Shown here in pieces: positions 9,051 through 18,582 of a stretch of 64,000 nucleotides of DNA. The notes beneath the pieces are model-generated. The model searched no databases, was not told where the DNA came from, and was given only the letters and a program-made list of their open reading frames with translations. Each line of letters starts with the position of its first letter. Position 1 is the first letter of the stretch. Made by a program: the position numbers and the translations under genes. Source of the stretch: Clostridia bacterium (GTDB taxonomy: Bacteria > Bacillota > Clostridia > Monoglobales > Monoglobaceae); NCBI GenBank assembly GCA_017620615.1, contig JAGAUW010000018.1, positions 20,828 to 84,827 of the forward strand, given 5' to 3'.

Positions 9051-9800
9051 ATGGAATGGAATAAAAAACAAAAATTTCAGGTTGCTATGGCAATAATGGT
9101 CTTCGCCCTTGTGTTTGCAATAACCTGGCAGATAAAGGGCGTAAGAAAAACCAATGCGGTAGAAAGCCAGATTTCAAACAGAGTGGAAACGCTTCAACAG
9201 GATTATAAGGCAGAGCTTGATAAAAACGAAGATTTACTGCAGCAGGTGTTGGAGCTTCAGAATGATTTGGCGAAGTATAGAGAGCAGATTACTGAAAGCG
9301 GTGGCGCAGCAAAAATTCTGAAAGAGGAGCTTAATCGTGCAGAAACCATGGCAGGGTTTACTGATGTGACCGGTAGCGGAATTATCGTTGTTATAAAGGA
9401 TGGCTCAGGCCCAAAGGCGGATTCTGCACTGTATAACGACGGGTATGGTATTGTTCATGACACATATCTTTTGACTATACTGAATGAACTTCGGGCAGCA
9501 GGGGCAGAGGCGCTTTCAATCAATGATGAAAGAATACTTGCCACCAGCGAAATACGTTGTGCAGGACCTACTGTGAGTATAAACAACACGAAGCTTGCGG
9601 CGCCGTTTGAGGTTAAGGTTATTGGAAATCCCGACACCCTTGAAAATGCTTTGAGAATGCCGGGCGGTGCTGTTGATGAAGCAGGGTTTTATGGTATCGA
9701 TATTACAATAAAAAAGAGTAACAAGCTTATGATAAAAAAATATACAGGAGCAGGTAGCTTTAAATATGCCCAGACAATTCAGCCGGAGGTGACCGAATAA
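9051..9800 (+). CDS. DUF881 family protein (YlxW/YlxX type)
   Basis: The 249-residue product has one N-terminal membrane helix (about residues 9-30), a coiled coil (about 35-85, rich in Leu, Gln and Glu) and a globular domain with SGSGIIVVIKDGSGPKADS-like and LRAAGAEALSIND motifs that mark the DUF881 family. In Bacillus, ylxW and ylxX of this family stand between divIB and sbp, as the single copy does here. The biochemical role is not established; association with division is inferred from the position. Its stop codon overlaps the sbp start by one base. Confidence 0.88.
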   Translation: MEWNKKQKFQVAMAIMVFALVFAITWQIKGVRKTNAVESQISNRVETLQQDYKAELDKNEDLLQQVLELQNDLAKYREQITESGGAAKILKEELNRAETMAGFTDVTGSGIIVVIKDGSGPKADSALYNDGYGIVHDTYLLTILNELRAAGAEALSINDERILATSEIRCAGPTVSINNTKLAAPFEVKVIGNPDTLENALRMPGGAVDEAGFYGIDITIKKSNKLMIKKYTGAGSFKYAQTIQPEVTE

Positions 9801-10312
9801 TGATTTTTGCAGCAGCAGGACTTCTTGGTATACTTCTTGGCCTCTTGATACCTTATAATCTTTCGTCGGCGACGCTTCCTTATGTTGCGGTTGCACTTGT
9901 TGCGGCGCTTGACTCTGTGTTTGGTGCGCTTCTTGCAAACCTCAACAAAAAGTTCAATTCAAATGTTTTTATGATGGGACTTGTTTCAAATGCAATTCTG
10001 GCGGTCCTGCTTACTTATGTGGGGGACCTGCTTGGTATTCAGCTTGACTTTGCAGCTATTGTGGTGTTTGGAGTGAGGATATTCAACAATATGGCGGCAA
10101 TAAGAAGGATAACCTTTGATATTTACTTTGAAAAAAGGACAAGAGAAAAAGAAAGGTTAAAGAGGTTGGCACTTAAAGAGGCAACAACCGAAAGTGACAT
10201 AAATGAGGGGGAAACCCCCGAAGAAACAGAGGTTTCGGACGAAGAAAAAACTCCGGAGGCGGAAGAAGCTGGCATGGAGGAAACCGAAAATAAGAAGACG
10301 GGAGAAAAATAG
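9800..10312 (+). CDS. sbp: Small basic protein Sbp (DUF1290) with acidic C-terminal extension
   Basis: The first 115 residues are the DUF1290/Sbp membrane domain with three or four helices (IFAAAGLLGILLGLLIP, YVAVALVAALDSVFG, VFMMGLVSNAILAVLL) and the closing VFGVRIFNNMAAIRR. The function of Sbp is unknown; it is conserved beside ftsA/ftsZ in Firmicutes. Here the protein continues with about 55 residues that are mostly Glu, Thr and Lys, which is longer than the usual Sbp. The start overlaps the previous stop (TAATG). ftsA, expected next, is missing. Confidence 0.88.
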   Translation: MIFAAAGLLGILLGLLIPYNLSSATLPYVAVALVAALDSVFGALLANLNKKFNSNVFMMGLVSNAILAVLLTYVGDLLGIQLDFAAIVVFGVRIFNNMAAIRRITFDIYFEKRTREKERLKRLALKEATTESDINEGETPEETEVSDEEKTPEAEEAGMEETENKKTGEK

Positions 10313-10343
10313 AGTTAAGCTTCATAAAATAGGATGTTTTCTC

Positions 10344-10372
10344 TTGACAGAATGAAAATTAAATGCTAAAAT
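10344..10372 (+). promoter_or_regulatory. Sigma-A promoter of ftsZ
   Basis: TTGACA at 10344-10349 and TAAAAT at 10367-10372 are 17 bases apart, with an extended TG one base before the -10. Transcription would start near 10379, leaving a leader of about 130 bases before ftsZ. Confidence 0.8.
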
Positions 10373-10510
10373 GAGATGTAAGTGTGGAAAAGTAACTTTT
10401 TTCAAAAGCTACGTATGATTTTTACATAAAAACGAGTAGAAAGGGCATCAAAATCCATGATGTTTTTCGTTGTGGAAATGGTCAGCCCTTAAATGATAGG
10501 AGGAATTATT

Positions 10511-11692
10511 TTGTTCGAGTTTGATAACGAAATGGCAGGCCCGGCTAAAATAAAGGTTGTCGGTGTCGGCGGCGGCGGTAACAATGCCGTAAACCGAATG
10601 ATTGAAGCCCAGGTTCAGTGCGTTGAATTTATTGCAGTAAATACGGACAAGCAGGATTTGGGTCTTTCAAAGGCTGCACAGAAAATTCAGATTGGTTCAA
10701 AGATTACAAAGGGTCTTGGTGCAGGTGCTGTTCCTGAGGTTGGCGCAAAAGCCGCTGAGGAAAGTCGTGACGAAATCGCCCTTGCACTTCAGGATGCTGA
10801 TATGGTGTTTGTTACTGCCGGTATGGGCGGTGGAACAGGTACAGGTGCGGCTCCCATTGTTGCTGAAATTGCAAAAGAACTTGGCATTTTGACGGTTGGT
10901 ATCGTTACAAAGCCATTCTGCTTTGAGGGTGCTGTGCGTGCAAGAAATGCAGCAGAGGGCATTGAAAATCTTAAAAATTCAGTTGATACCTTGGTTGTTA
11001 TTCCAAATGACAAGCTTCTTGAAATTGCTGAAAACAGAACACCACTTACAGAGTCTTTCAAAATGGCTGATGATGTGCTGAGACAGGGCGTTCAGGGTAT
11101 ATCTGACCTTATTTCAAGACCTGGTCTTATCAGTCTTGACTTTGCAGATATCAAAACAATTATGAAAAACACAGGCTATGCTCATATGGGTATCGGCAAG
11201 GCAACAGGTGAAAATCGTGCCGCTGATGCTGCAGCAAAGGCTATCAACAGCCCGCTTCTTGAAACATCTATCGCAGGTGCAAAGGGTGTTATTCTGAACG
11301 TTACCGGTGGCAGTGACCTTGGTATTCTTGAAATCCAGACAGCTTCACAGATAATTACAGAAGCAGCTGATGCAGATGCAAATATCATTCTCGGTGCAAT
11401 CATCGACGAAACTCTGGGCGATGAAATTCAGGTTACTGTTATTGCTACAGGCTTTGACGGACGTGGCACATCTATTCCCCTTGGAAGAGTAAGTTCGCCG
11501 TTTTCAAAGAATGAAGGAAAAAGTATTTTCGCAGCAATGAAAGAAGAACTTCAGGAAAAAAAGGTTGAAGCAGCCGTTGAGCCTGCTCCAGCAGACGTTG
11601 TAAAGCCCGCAGAAAAGGCAACACCTTTTTATAAAGTAAGTGAGGATGACGGCATCGACGTTCCCGTGTTCCTCCGCAAAAATCAGGATTAG
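10511..11692 (+). CDS. ftsZ: Cell division GTPase FtsZ
   Basis: FtsZ polymerises into the division ring. The 393-residue product has the tubulin signature GGGTGTG at about residues 106-112, [15 protein letters not shown] at the N-terminus, NTDKQDL, and the C-terminal conserved peptide DVPVFLRK that binds membrane tethers. I start at TTG 10511: AGGAGG at 10498-10503 is seven bases upstream and the resulting N-terminus (FEFDNE) matches the Bacillus protein (LEFETN); an ATG at 10493 lies upstream of the ribosome site. The usual partner ftsA is not in this cluster, so another anchor such as SepF probably serves. Confidence 0.97.
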   Translation: MFEFDNEMAGPAKIKVVGVGGGGNNAVNRMIEAQVQCVEFIAVNTDKQDLGLSKAAQKIQIGSKITKGLGAGAVPEVGAKAAEESRDEIALALQDADMVFVTAGMGGGTGTGAAPIVAEIAKELGILTVGIVTKPFCFEGAVRARNAAEGIENLKNSVDTLVVIPNDKLLEIAENRTPLTESFKMADDVLRQGVQGISDLISRPGLISLDFADIKTIMKNTGYAHMGIGKATGENRAADAAAKAINSPLLETSIAGAKGVILNVTGGSDLGILEIQTASQIITEAADADANIILGAIIDETLGDEIQVTVIATGFDGRGTSIPLGRVSSPFSKNEGKSIFAAMKEELQEKKVEAAVEPAPADVVKPAEKATPFYKVSEDDGIDVPVFLRKNQD

Positions 11693-11729
11693 TTTTAAAG
11701 CATAAGCAATATTAAGGAGGAAATTTAGA

Positions 11730-12140
11730 ATGCAAACAGCTTTGATTATTATTCATGTTATTATTTCTGTTATATTGGTTGTAACAGTTTTGATGCAGTC
11801 AGGAAAACAGCAGGGTCTTTCAGGTGCTATCGCAGGTGGTGCTGAAACTTTCTTTGGAAAGAACAAAGGCAGAACCCTTGACGGTGTTCTCAAAAAGGTT
11901 ACCGCGGTTGTTGCACTTTTGTTTGTAATTAGCTCTATCGTTCTGGCAACATATGCAATCAACAAGAGCAATGCCGAAAATGCTGCAAATGAAGAAGCTG
12001 CACAGACAGAAAATGGTCAGCAGGTAGAAGCAGGTCTTGACGAAAACGGAAATCTCGTTGATGCAGACGGCAATATTCTTATGACTGCTGAAGATTTGCT
12101 GGCATCACAGGCAGAAAGTGCTGAAGGCGCTGCTGAATAG
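11730..12140 (+). CDS. secG: Protein translocase subunit SecG with long acidic tail
   Basis: SecG is a two-helix accessory subunit of the SecYEG channel. Residues 1-75 are typical: helix 1, then VLMQSGKQQGLSGAIAGGAETFFGKNKGR, then helix 2. The usual protein ends soon after; this one continues for about 55 residues rich in Glu, Ala and Gln (for example DENGNLVDADGNILM). AAGGAGG lies before the ATG. A strong terminator follows. Confidence 0.92.
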   Translation: MQTALIIIHVIISVILVVTVLMQSGKQQGLSGAIAGGAETFFGKNKGRTLDGVLKKVTAVVALLFVISSIVLATYAINKSNAENAANEEAAQTENGQQVEAGLDENGNLVDADGNILMTAEDLLASQAESAEGAAE

Positions 12141-12160
12141 TGTAAATTCAAGCAAATGCG

Positions 12161-12187
12161 AAACCGTCCCAAAAGGGACGGTTTTTC
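12161..12187 (+). terminator. Rho-independent terminator after secG
   Basis: AAACCGTCCC (12161-12170) and GGGACGGTTT (12175-12184) form a perfect 10-bp stem with loop AAAA, running into a T tract. Confidence 0.93.
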
Positions 12188-12250
12188 TTAAATAGAGGAA
12201 AGCATATTTGACTTTCAGGTGGGTAAAATAACAAAAAGGGAGGATTCTTT

Positions 12251-14308
12251 ATGACGCTTATTGATATACTTGCAAATTTTCATATAATGCCACAGTTTCC
12301 TCCGGGAGCAATGCGGCAGGCAGAAAAAATGCCCAAAACCGTGAGCGAAAGGGATAAGTCGGGTCGTCGTGACCTTTCGGATAAGCTTATTATTACCATT
12401 GATGGTGATGACGCCAAGGATTTTGATGATGCTATTTCTATTGAAAAGTTGGAGAACAAGAATTTTCTGCTTGGCGTTCATATAGCGGATGTTACCCATT
12501 ATGTAATCGAAAATTCACCCATAGACCGTGCGGCTTTTGCCCGTGGGACAAGTGTTTATCTTATTGATACTGTTGTGCCAATGTTACCCTTTGAACTGTC
12601 AAATGAACTTTGCAGTTTGAAGCCGAATACCGAAAGGCTTGCGGTATCAGTGTTTATGGAAATAACACCCTCGGGTAAAATGGAAAGCTATGAAATATGC
12701 GAAAGCGTTATTGTTTCAAAAGCCCGTATGACATATTCCAATGTGACAGAAATCCTGGAGGGCGATGAAAAGCTCTGTGAGAAATATTTGGAATTGCTTC
12801 CTATGCTAAAAATGATGAACAGCCTTGCGAAGATTTTGAAAAAGAAACGAGTTGCTGGGGGTTCGGTGGAGTTTGAAACACATGAGTCAAAGATTACTCT
12901 TGATAAGGCTGGCAAGCCCGCCTCGGTAGAACGTTACCCTATAACAATTTCAAATGGGATAATTGAAGAGTTTATGCTTGTTTGCAATGTTACTGTGGCG
13001 AAGCATCTCACAAAGTTTGGGCTCCCCTGCGTTTATCGTGTTCACGAAAAGCCTGACCTTTTGAAAGTTCGAAGACTTGGGGAAATTTTACCTCTTTTGG
13101 GCGTTGATTTTACGTTTAGCTACGATGTTCGGTCAAAGGATTTTCAGGATGTTTTGAAAACTGTCGAAGAAGATGAAAAGGCAGAGGTAATAAATTATCT
13201 GCTGCTTCGAAGTATGGCAAAGGCGAAATACAGCGAAACAAATCTTGGACATTTTGGACTTGGGTTTGATTGTTACTGTCACTTTACGTCGCCCATACGT
13301 CGTTATCCGGATGTGGTGGTTCATCGCATTTTGAAAGAAAGTCTCAAGGGTGAATTATCAACAAAAAGAAAAGAACATTTCAAGGAAATTTCGGTGAGTG
13401 CTTCGGTAACATCCTCCACAACAGAAATAAATGCGGCTGAAGCTGAGCTTCGCTGGAAATCGGTTAAAAAAGCAGAGTTTATGGCTGACAAGGTGGGGGA
13501 AAAGTATGATGCGATTATTACTCATGTGACCAATTCGGGATTTTTTGCGGAGCTTCCAAATACTGTTGAAGGTTTTGTGGCGGCGAGAACTTTGATGGAT
13601 GACGTGTATGTGCTTGCTGAAAATGGAGTCGCACTTATGGGTCTTCGCACAAAACGCAGTTTTTGTATTGGCGACAAAATAAAGATAAAAGTGGCAGCGG
13701 TTGATGCCGAAAGACAGTTTGTGGATTTTGAGGTCGAGGGTATGGGGATTTATCGGGCTATGCAGAGAAAATCTGCAAGAGGTGGAAACTCTAAGAAAAA
13801 TATAGGCAAAAAAGAAAAGAGAATACTGAAAGAAATTTCCATAGAACAACGGGAAGAAAAAAACGAAAGAAGTGAAGCAAGAAGAAAAGCAGATACAGAA
13901 AAACAGCTATTTGAAAATGCACTGGTTTCGGTTGCTTTCGATGAACTCCAAAATCTTTACAAATTTAAACGTGCTGAAAAAGGGATGGCTGGGGTTATGC
14001 TTTTTGATATGGCATCAAATATTTCACAGCCGATCTTTAAGAGCTTTTTTGACGGAGATTCTCGTTGTGATTCAGAAAGATTGGTTATATCAGCCAAAAG
14101 GTCACTTAAAAATACGCTTAGTATGATAGGTGAAAGCTTTGCCTTTGACATTGGAAAGGGCGTGGAGGAAAAATTGATTTCATATGCAACACTGGCTCTT
14201 TTGCATTTTGAAAAATGTTTGAGACGAAAAGATGTGCACTATGGAAAACGGGAGAACGAGTATCTTGAAATTCTTCGAAAAATACAAAAGAAAGGTGACA
14301 AAATATGA
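12251..14308 (+). CDS. rnr: RNase R/RNase II-type exoribonuclease lacking N-terminal domains, with extra C-terminal domain
   Basis: RNase R degrades structured RNA from the 3' end. The RNB catalytic domain is complete: ITIDGDDAKDFDDA at about residues 48-61 has the four metal-binding aspartates, and HFTSPIRRYPD is present near 344-354. An S1 domain spans about 416-496. Unlike usual RNase R, which begins with a winged helix and two cold-shock domains (roughly 200 residues), this protein starts just before the RNB domain, at a good ATG with GGGAGG nine bases upstream, right behind the secG terminator. Residues 497-685 form an extra lysine-rich linker and helical segment I do not recognise. The neighbour secG matches the Bacillus order secG-rnr. 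Confidence 0.88.
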   Translation: MTLIDILANFHIMPQFPPGAMRQAEKMPKTVSERDKSGRRDLSDKLIITIDGDDAKDFDDAISIEKLENKNFLLGVHIADVTHYVIENSPIDRAAFARGTSVYLIDTVVPMLPFELSNELCSLKPNTERLAVSVFMEITPSGKMESYEICESVIVSKARMTYSNVTEILEGDEKLCEKYLELLPMLKMMNSLAKILKKKRVAGGSVEFETHESKITLDKAGKPASVERYPITISNGIIEEFMLVCNVTVAKHLTKFGLPCVYRVHEKPDLLKVRRLGEILPLLGVDFTFSYDVRSKDFQDVLKTVEEDEKAEVINYLLLRSMAKAKYSETNLGHFGLGFDCYCHFTSPIRRYPDVVVHRILKESLKGELSTKRKEHFKEISVSASVTSSTTEINAAEAELRWKSVKKAEFMADKVGEKYDAIITHVTNSGFFAELPNTVEGFVAARTLMDDVYVLAENGVALMGLRTKRSFCIGDKIKIKVAAVDAERQFVDFEVEGMGIYRAMQRKSARGGNSKKNIGKKEKRILKEISIEQREEKNERSEARRKADTEKQLFENALVSVAFDELQNLYKFKRAEKGMAGVMLFDMASNISQPIFKSFFDGDSRCDSERLVISAKRSLKNTLSMIGESFAFDIGKGVEEKLISYATLALLHFEKCLRRKDVHYGKRENEYLEILRKIQKKGDKI

Positions 14309-15036
14309 AAACAGTTTTGATTACCGGTGGGGCACGGGGGATTGGTCGTGCCATTGCTGAAAAGTTTGCTGATATGGGCTTTGATGTCGCGATAAATTAT
14401 AACACAAGCAAAAAACAAGCAGAAATGCTGAAAAATGAGTTGCTTAAAAAAGGTGCAAAGGCAGAAATTTTTTGTGCGGATGTGGCAGATGCAGATGCTG
14501 TTTCAAAAATGGTTGAGGATATAAACGGTACATTTGGGGGCATTGATGTTCTTGTTAACAATGCAGGAATTGCCCTTCCCCAAGGTGTTTTCACAGATGT
14601 GACAGAATGCGATATGAAAAAAGTTTTTGATGTGGATGTTTTTGGGCTGATGAATTGCACAAAGGCGGTTATCCCGCAGATGGTGAGAAAAAAATCAGGA
14701 AAGATAATAAACATTTCTTCTATCTGGGGTGTTTGCGGCGGCTCGTGTGAAGCTGTGTATTCTTCGGCAAAAGCGGCAGTTATTGGATTTACAAAGGCAC
14801 TGGCAAAGGAACTCGGTCCATCAGGAATAACTGTGAATTGCGTTGCACCGGGGCTTATTGATACAGATATGAACGGACATTTGTCAAAAGAGGATATTGA
14901 GGATTTCTGTGAGGCCGTCCCTCTTGGAAGAGTAGGAAAGCCAGATGATGTGGCAGAGGCAGTCTGGCTTTTGGCATCAGGCGGTGCTGATTATATAACT
15001 GGTCAGGTATTAAATGTTGATGGCGGAATGCTATAA
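14305..15036 (+). CDS. fabG: FabG-type short-chain dehydrogenase/reductase
   Basis: The 243-residue protein is a classical SDR: cofactor loop TGGARGIG at residues 6-13, NNAGIA, the catalytic serine in NISSIWG, YSSAK (catalytic Tyr and Lys), and VAPGLIDTDMN. Sequences of this shape are usually annotated as 3-oxoacyl-ACP reductase. No other fatty-acid genes are near, so another keto substrate is possible. The start overlaps the end of the RNase R gene by four bases (ATGA), so the two are translationally coupled. A terminator follows. Confidence 0.85.
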   Translation: MKTVLITGGARGIGRAIAEKFADMGFDVAINYNTSKKQAEMLKNELLKKGAKAEIFCADVADADAVSKMVEDINGTFGGIDVLVNNAGIALPQGVFTDVTECDMKKVFDVDVFGLMNCTKAVIPQMVRKKSGKIINISSIWGVCGGSCEAVYSSAKAAVIGFTKALAKELGPSGITVNCVAPGLIDTDMNGHLSKEDIEDFCEAVPLGRVGKPDDVAEAVWLLASGGADYITGQVLNVDGGML

Positions 15037-15075
15037 CAAAAATGGCAGAGAACAGAGGAGAAGTTCAGTAAAAAC

Positions 15076-15118
15076 GGATAATGACAAAAAGCCTTCTTGG
15101 GCATTATCCTTTTATTTT
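15076..15118 (+). terminator. Terminator after fabG
   Basis: GGATAATG (15076-15083) and CATTATCC (15102-15109) pair perfectly over an 18-base loop that has a smaller CC/GG stem, followed by TTTTATTTT. Confidence 0.8.
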
Positions 15119-15200
15119 ACTATGGTAGCGTGTCTGCACAAAATGGTGCAGTTTAAATGCCGGATGCCTGTATTTTTGTGAAAAACGTACAGAATAAATA

Positions 15201-15229
15201 TTTACAAAACCCAGAATTTAGGGTATTCT
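15201..15229 (+). promoter_or_regulatory. Promoter of the amidohydrolase gene
   Basis: TTTACA (15201-15206) and TATTCT (15224-15229) with 17-base spacing, about 38 bases before the start codon. The -10 matches only four of six consensus bases. Confidence 0.6.
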
Positions 15230-15266
15230 AAGTTCTGGAAAATACTACATCGGAGCGTAGATTTTT

Positions 15267-16058
15267 ATGGTTATTGATTTTCATACACATGCTTTTCCTG
15301 AAAAGATTGCCCAAAAGGCTATTGAAAAGCTGGCCTATACATCGGGCGGTCTTATTCCTCAGCATAAGGGGACACTTGAAAGCCTCAAGGAAGAAATGGA
15401 CAAAGATGGGGTAGATGTATCGGTGGTTCTTGGGATTGCAACAAACCCAAAGCAACAGCAAAATGTGAATAATTTCGCTGCGGAAATAAATGCAGATTCT
15501 CGTTTTGTTGGTTTTGGTTCGGTTCATCCTGATGCACCGGATGTACTCTTTGAGCTTGAAAGAATAAAGGAGTTGGGGCTAAAGGGTGTGAAATTTCATC
15601 CTGAATATCAAAACTTTTTTGTTGATGAGGAAAAAATGAAACCTATATACAAAAAAATTTCACAGCTTGGGCTGATTACAATTTTTCATGCAGGTCATGA
15701 CCTTGGATACAGTGAGCCATTTCACTGTATGCCTGAAAATCTGGAAAGAGCACTCGGGTGGTTTTCAGCCCCTGTTGTTGCGGCCCATTGGGGCGGTGCA
15801 GGATGTGCAAAACTTGTGGAAAAGCACCTTGCGGGATGCGATGTGTGGTTTGACTTATCCTTTGGCTATGGAACAATGCCCAAAAGCTTTGCCCAAAAAA
15901 TTGTTGACAAGCACACTCCTGACAGATTGTTGTTTGGCTCGGATATGCCGTGGCACAGACCGTCTTGGGAAATGCGGCTTATTGAAAGCCTTGATATATC
16001 AAAGGAAGATAAAGATAAGATATATTATCAAAACGCTCAAAAACTTTTGGATTTGTAA
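15267..16058 (+). CDS. Amidohydrolase family 2 (COG2159-type) metal-dependent hydrolase
   Basis: The 263-residue protein has the metal-binding sites of an amidohydrolase TIM barrel in order: DFHTH at residues 4-8, KGVKFHPEYQ, FHAG, AAHWGG and LLFGSDMPW (catalytic Asp). The family includes decarboxylases and lactonases of the ACMSD type as well as uncharacterised hydrolases, so the substrate cannot be told. It is a single-gene unit with its own promoter and a terminator shared with clpC. No clear AGGAGG site is seen; GGAG lies 13 bases upstream of the ATG. Confidence 0.85.
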   Translation: MVIDFHTHAFPEKIAQKAIEKLAYTSGGLIPQHKGTLESLKEEMDKDGVDVSVVLGIATNPKQQQNVNNFAAEINADSRFVGFGSVHPDAPDVLFELERIKELGLKGVKFHPEYQNFFVDEEKMKPIYKKISQLGLITIFHAGHDLGYSEPFHCMPENLERALGWFSAPVVAAHWGGAGCAKLVEKHLAGCDVWFDLSFGYGTMPKSFAQKIVDKHTPDRLLFGSDMPWHRPSWEMRLIESLDISKEDKDKIYYQNAQKLLDL

Positions 16059-16086
16059 AAAACCGCCTCGTATGAGGCGGTTTTTT
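16057..16086. terminator. Bidirectional terminator between the amidohydrolase gene and clpC
   Basis: AACCGCCTC (16061-16069) and GAGGCGGTT (16074-16082) form a perfect stem with four-base loop, flanked by A and T tracts, so it can stop transcription from both convergent genes. Confidence 0.93.
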
Positions 16087-16091
16087 TAATG

Positions 16092-18554
16092 CTATTTTTT
16101 AACCACAAAGGCATCCTTTGAAAAGTCAATTTTGATGCTGTCACCCATTTTTATTTCGCCGGCAAGCATTTTTTCTGCAATCATATCTTCGATGTCTGAT
16201 TGGATAGCACGTCTTAACGGTCTTGCACCAAAGGTTGGGTCAAAGCCGATTTCTGAAATGCGGTTGATTGCTTTGTCTGTGAATTTTGCGGCTATGTCGT
16301 TTGCTGCAAGTCTTTCACTGAGAACAGAAAGCATTTTTGCGGAAATTTCACGGATGTCATCGCGGCTAAGCTGACTGAAGACTATTATGTCATCAATTCT
16401 GTTGAGAAACTCGGGTCGGAATGCTTTCTTTAACTCGCCCATAACGTCTGACTTTATCTTTGCATAATCTCTCTCTGAGTTTTCGTTTTCTGTGGCAAAG
16501 CCAAGAGATTTATTTTCTGTTATCAGCCTTGCGCCAAGGTTTGATGTCATAATAATGACAGTGTTGCGGAAGTCCACACGTCTGCCTTGAGAATCGGTGA
16601 GAATGCCGTCGTCAAGGATTTGAAGAAGAATGTTGAATACGTCTGGATGCGCTTTTTCAATTTCGTCAAAAAGAATGACGGAATACGGCTTTCTGCGGAC
16701 CTTTTCGGTAAGCTGACCGCCCTCGTCATAGCCAACGTAACCGGGGGGAGATCCAACAAGACGTGATACCGCGTGCTTTTCCATATACTCTGACATATCA
16801 ACACGAATGAGGGAATCTTCGTCACCGAACATTGCTTCGGCAAGAGCTTTTGAAAGCTCGGTTTTTCCAACGCCTGTGGGACCAAGGAATATAAATGAGC
16901 CAATGGGACGTTTGGGGTCTTTGAGCCCAACTCTTCCGCGACGGATTGCTTTTGAAACAGCGGTCACGGCTTCGCTTTGACCGATAACTCTTTTGTGGAG
17001 TTCGTCTTCAAGTCGGAGAAGCCTTTGGCTTTCACCTTCTTCGATAGCTTTGACGGGCACACCGGTCCAGCTTGACACGATTTCCGCAATTTCATTGGGG
17101 GTAACCTCGGTACTTTCGCTCCGGCTCTTTGTTTCCCAGCTTTCTTTCTGGGATTTGAGACTTTCACAAAGATTTCTCTCATCATCACGGAGTTTTGCCG
17201 CTTTTTCATATTCCTGAGATGCGATAGCGGCTTCTTTTTCTTTGCGCAGCTCCTCAATCTTTGTTTCAATGTCCTTGACATCAGGAGGAGCTGTGAGAAC
17301 CTTTATCCTGATGCTTGATGCTGCCTCGTCAATAAGGTCAATGGCTTTGTCCGGCAGGAATCTGTCAGGGATATAGCGTATTGACATTTTTACTGCCGCC
17401 TCAATGGCACTGTCGGTGATTGTCACCCTGTGATGCGCCTCATATTTGTCGCGGATACCTTTAAGAATTTCAATGCTTTCCTCGGGGGTTGGCTCTTCAA
17501 GGAGGATAGACTGAAATCTGCGCTCTAAGGCGGAGTCTTTTTCGATATATTTTCGATATTCTTCCAAAGTTGTAGCACCGATAATTTGAATCTCACCTCT
17601 GGACAGTGCAGGCTTTAAAATATTTGCTGCATCAATAGCGCCCTCGGCTGCACCTGCACCCACAATGGTGTGAATTTCATCAATGAAAAGAATGATGTTG
17701 CCGTTCTTTTGGATTTCCTCCATAACATTTTTGAGGCGTTCTTCAAATTCGCCACGGTATTTTGCTCCTGCAACCATTGAGGAAAGGTCAAGGTTTACTA
17801 CCTTTTTGTCCTTTAAAATCTCGGGAACAGCTCCGCCAATGATTTTTTGTGCCAAGCCCTCTGCAATGGCGGTTTTTCCAACACCGGGTTCGCCAATAAG
17901 ACAGGGATTGTTCTTGGTACGGCGGCTGAGAGTCTGGATTACACGTTCAATAACGGTATCACGACCGATTATGGGGTCAAGTTTAAGTTCTCTCGCCAAC
18001 TGCGTGAGGTCACGACCGAATTTATCGAGGGTGGGGGTTTTTTCGGATTTTGGTTTTTTTACATTGTTTACGGGACTGTCAGCAGACGTTCCATCACTTG
18101 GTATTTCACCAAAATTATTTTCGTTCATAAGCCTCAAAATATCCCCATAAAGCTTCTGTGGATTTATGTCAAGGTCAGAGAGGATGCGGACAGCAAGACT
18201 TTCATTTTCACGGAGCAGAGAAATTAAAATATGTTCTGTGCCTATATAGTTGTGACCAAGACGTCTTGCCTCGGTGTAGCTGTGCTGAAGCACACTTTTT
18301 GTCCTTGGGGTAAATCCTATTTCAGGATTATTTATTGGGAGGTCCGAGCCTACAAAAAAGTCAATTTTGTCAATTATTCTGCTTGGGGTTATGTTGTTTT
18401 CAGCTAAGACCTTTGCTGCGACACCTGTACCTTCTTTTGAAAGCCCAAGAAGAAGATGTTCGGTGCCTATATAGTTGTGTCCCAGTTCCATCGCACAGTT
18501 TCCTGCTAAGTTAATGGCGGTTTTTGCACGCTCAGTAAGTTTTTGTTCAAACAT
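16092..18554 (-). CDS. clpC: ATP-dependent Clp protease ATPase subunit ClpC
   Basis: ClpC is an HSP100 unfoldase that feeds ClpP, including proteins tagged by McsB arginine phosphorylation. The 820-residue product has two N-terminal Clp repeats (each with [10 protein letters not shown]), AAA-1 with GEPGVGKT, a middle UVR-type segment, and AAA-2 with GPTGVGKT and [10 protein letters not shown] take ATG 18554, which has AAAGGA nine bases upstream, over the TTG two codons earlier. It is the last gene of the ctsR operon, 28 bases after mcsB, and ends in a terminator. Confidence 0.97.
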   Translation of the reverse strand: MFEQKLTERAKTAINLAGNCAMELGHNYIGTEHLLLGLSKEGTGVAAKVLAENNITPSRIIDKIDFFVGSDLPINNPEIGFTPRTKSVLQHSYTEARRLGHNYIGTEHILISLLRENESLAVRILSDLDINPQKLYGDILRLMNENNFGEIPSDGTSADSPVNNVKKPKSEKTPTLDKFGRDLTQLARELKLDPIIGRDTVIERVIQTLSRRTKNNPCLIGEPGVGKTAIAEGLAQKIIGGAVPEILKDKKVVNLDLSSMVAGAKYRGEFEERLKNVMEEIQKNGNIILFIDEIHTIVGAGAAEGAIDAANILKPALSRGEIQIIGATTLEEYRKYIEKDSALERRFQSILLEEPTPEESIEILKGIRDKYEAHHRVTITDSAIEAAVKMSIRYIPDRFLPDKAIDLIDEAASSIRIKVLTAPPDVKDIETKIEELRKEKEAAIASQEYEKAAKLRDDERNLCESLKSQKESWETKSRSESTEVTPNEIAEIVSSWTGVPVKAIEEGESQRLLRLEDELHKRVIGQSEAVTAVSKAIRRGRVGLKDPKRPIGSFIFLGPTGVGKTELSKALAEAMFGDEDSLIRVDMSEYMEKHAVSRLVGSPPGYVGYDEGGQLTEKVRRKPYSVILFDEIEKAHPDVFNILLQILDDGILTDSQGRRVDFRNTVIIMTSNLGARLITENKSLGFATENENSERDYAKIKSDVMGELKKAFRPEFLNRIDDIIVFSQLSRDDIREISAKMLSVLSERLAANDIAAKFTDKAINRISEIGFDPTFGARPLRRAIQSDIEDMIAEKMLAGEIKMGDSIKIDFSKDAFVVKK

Positions 18555-18582
18555 ATACAAACATCCTTTCTTTTTTAAAGTT

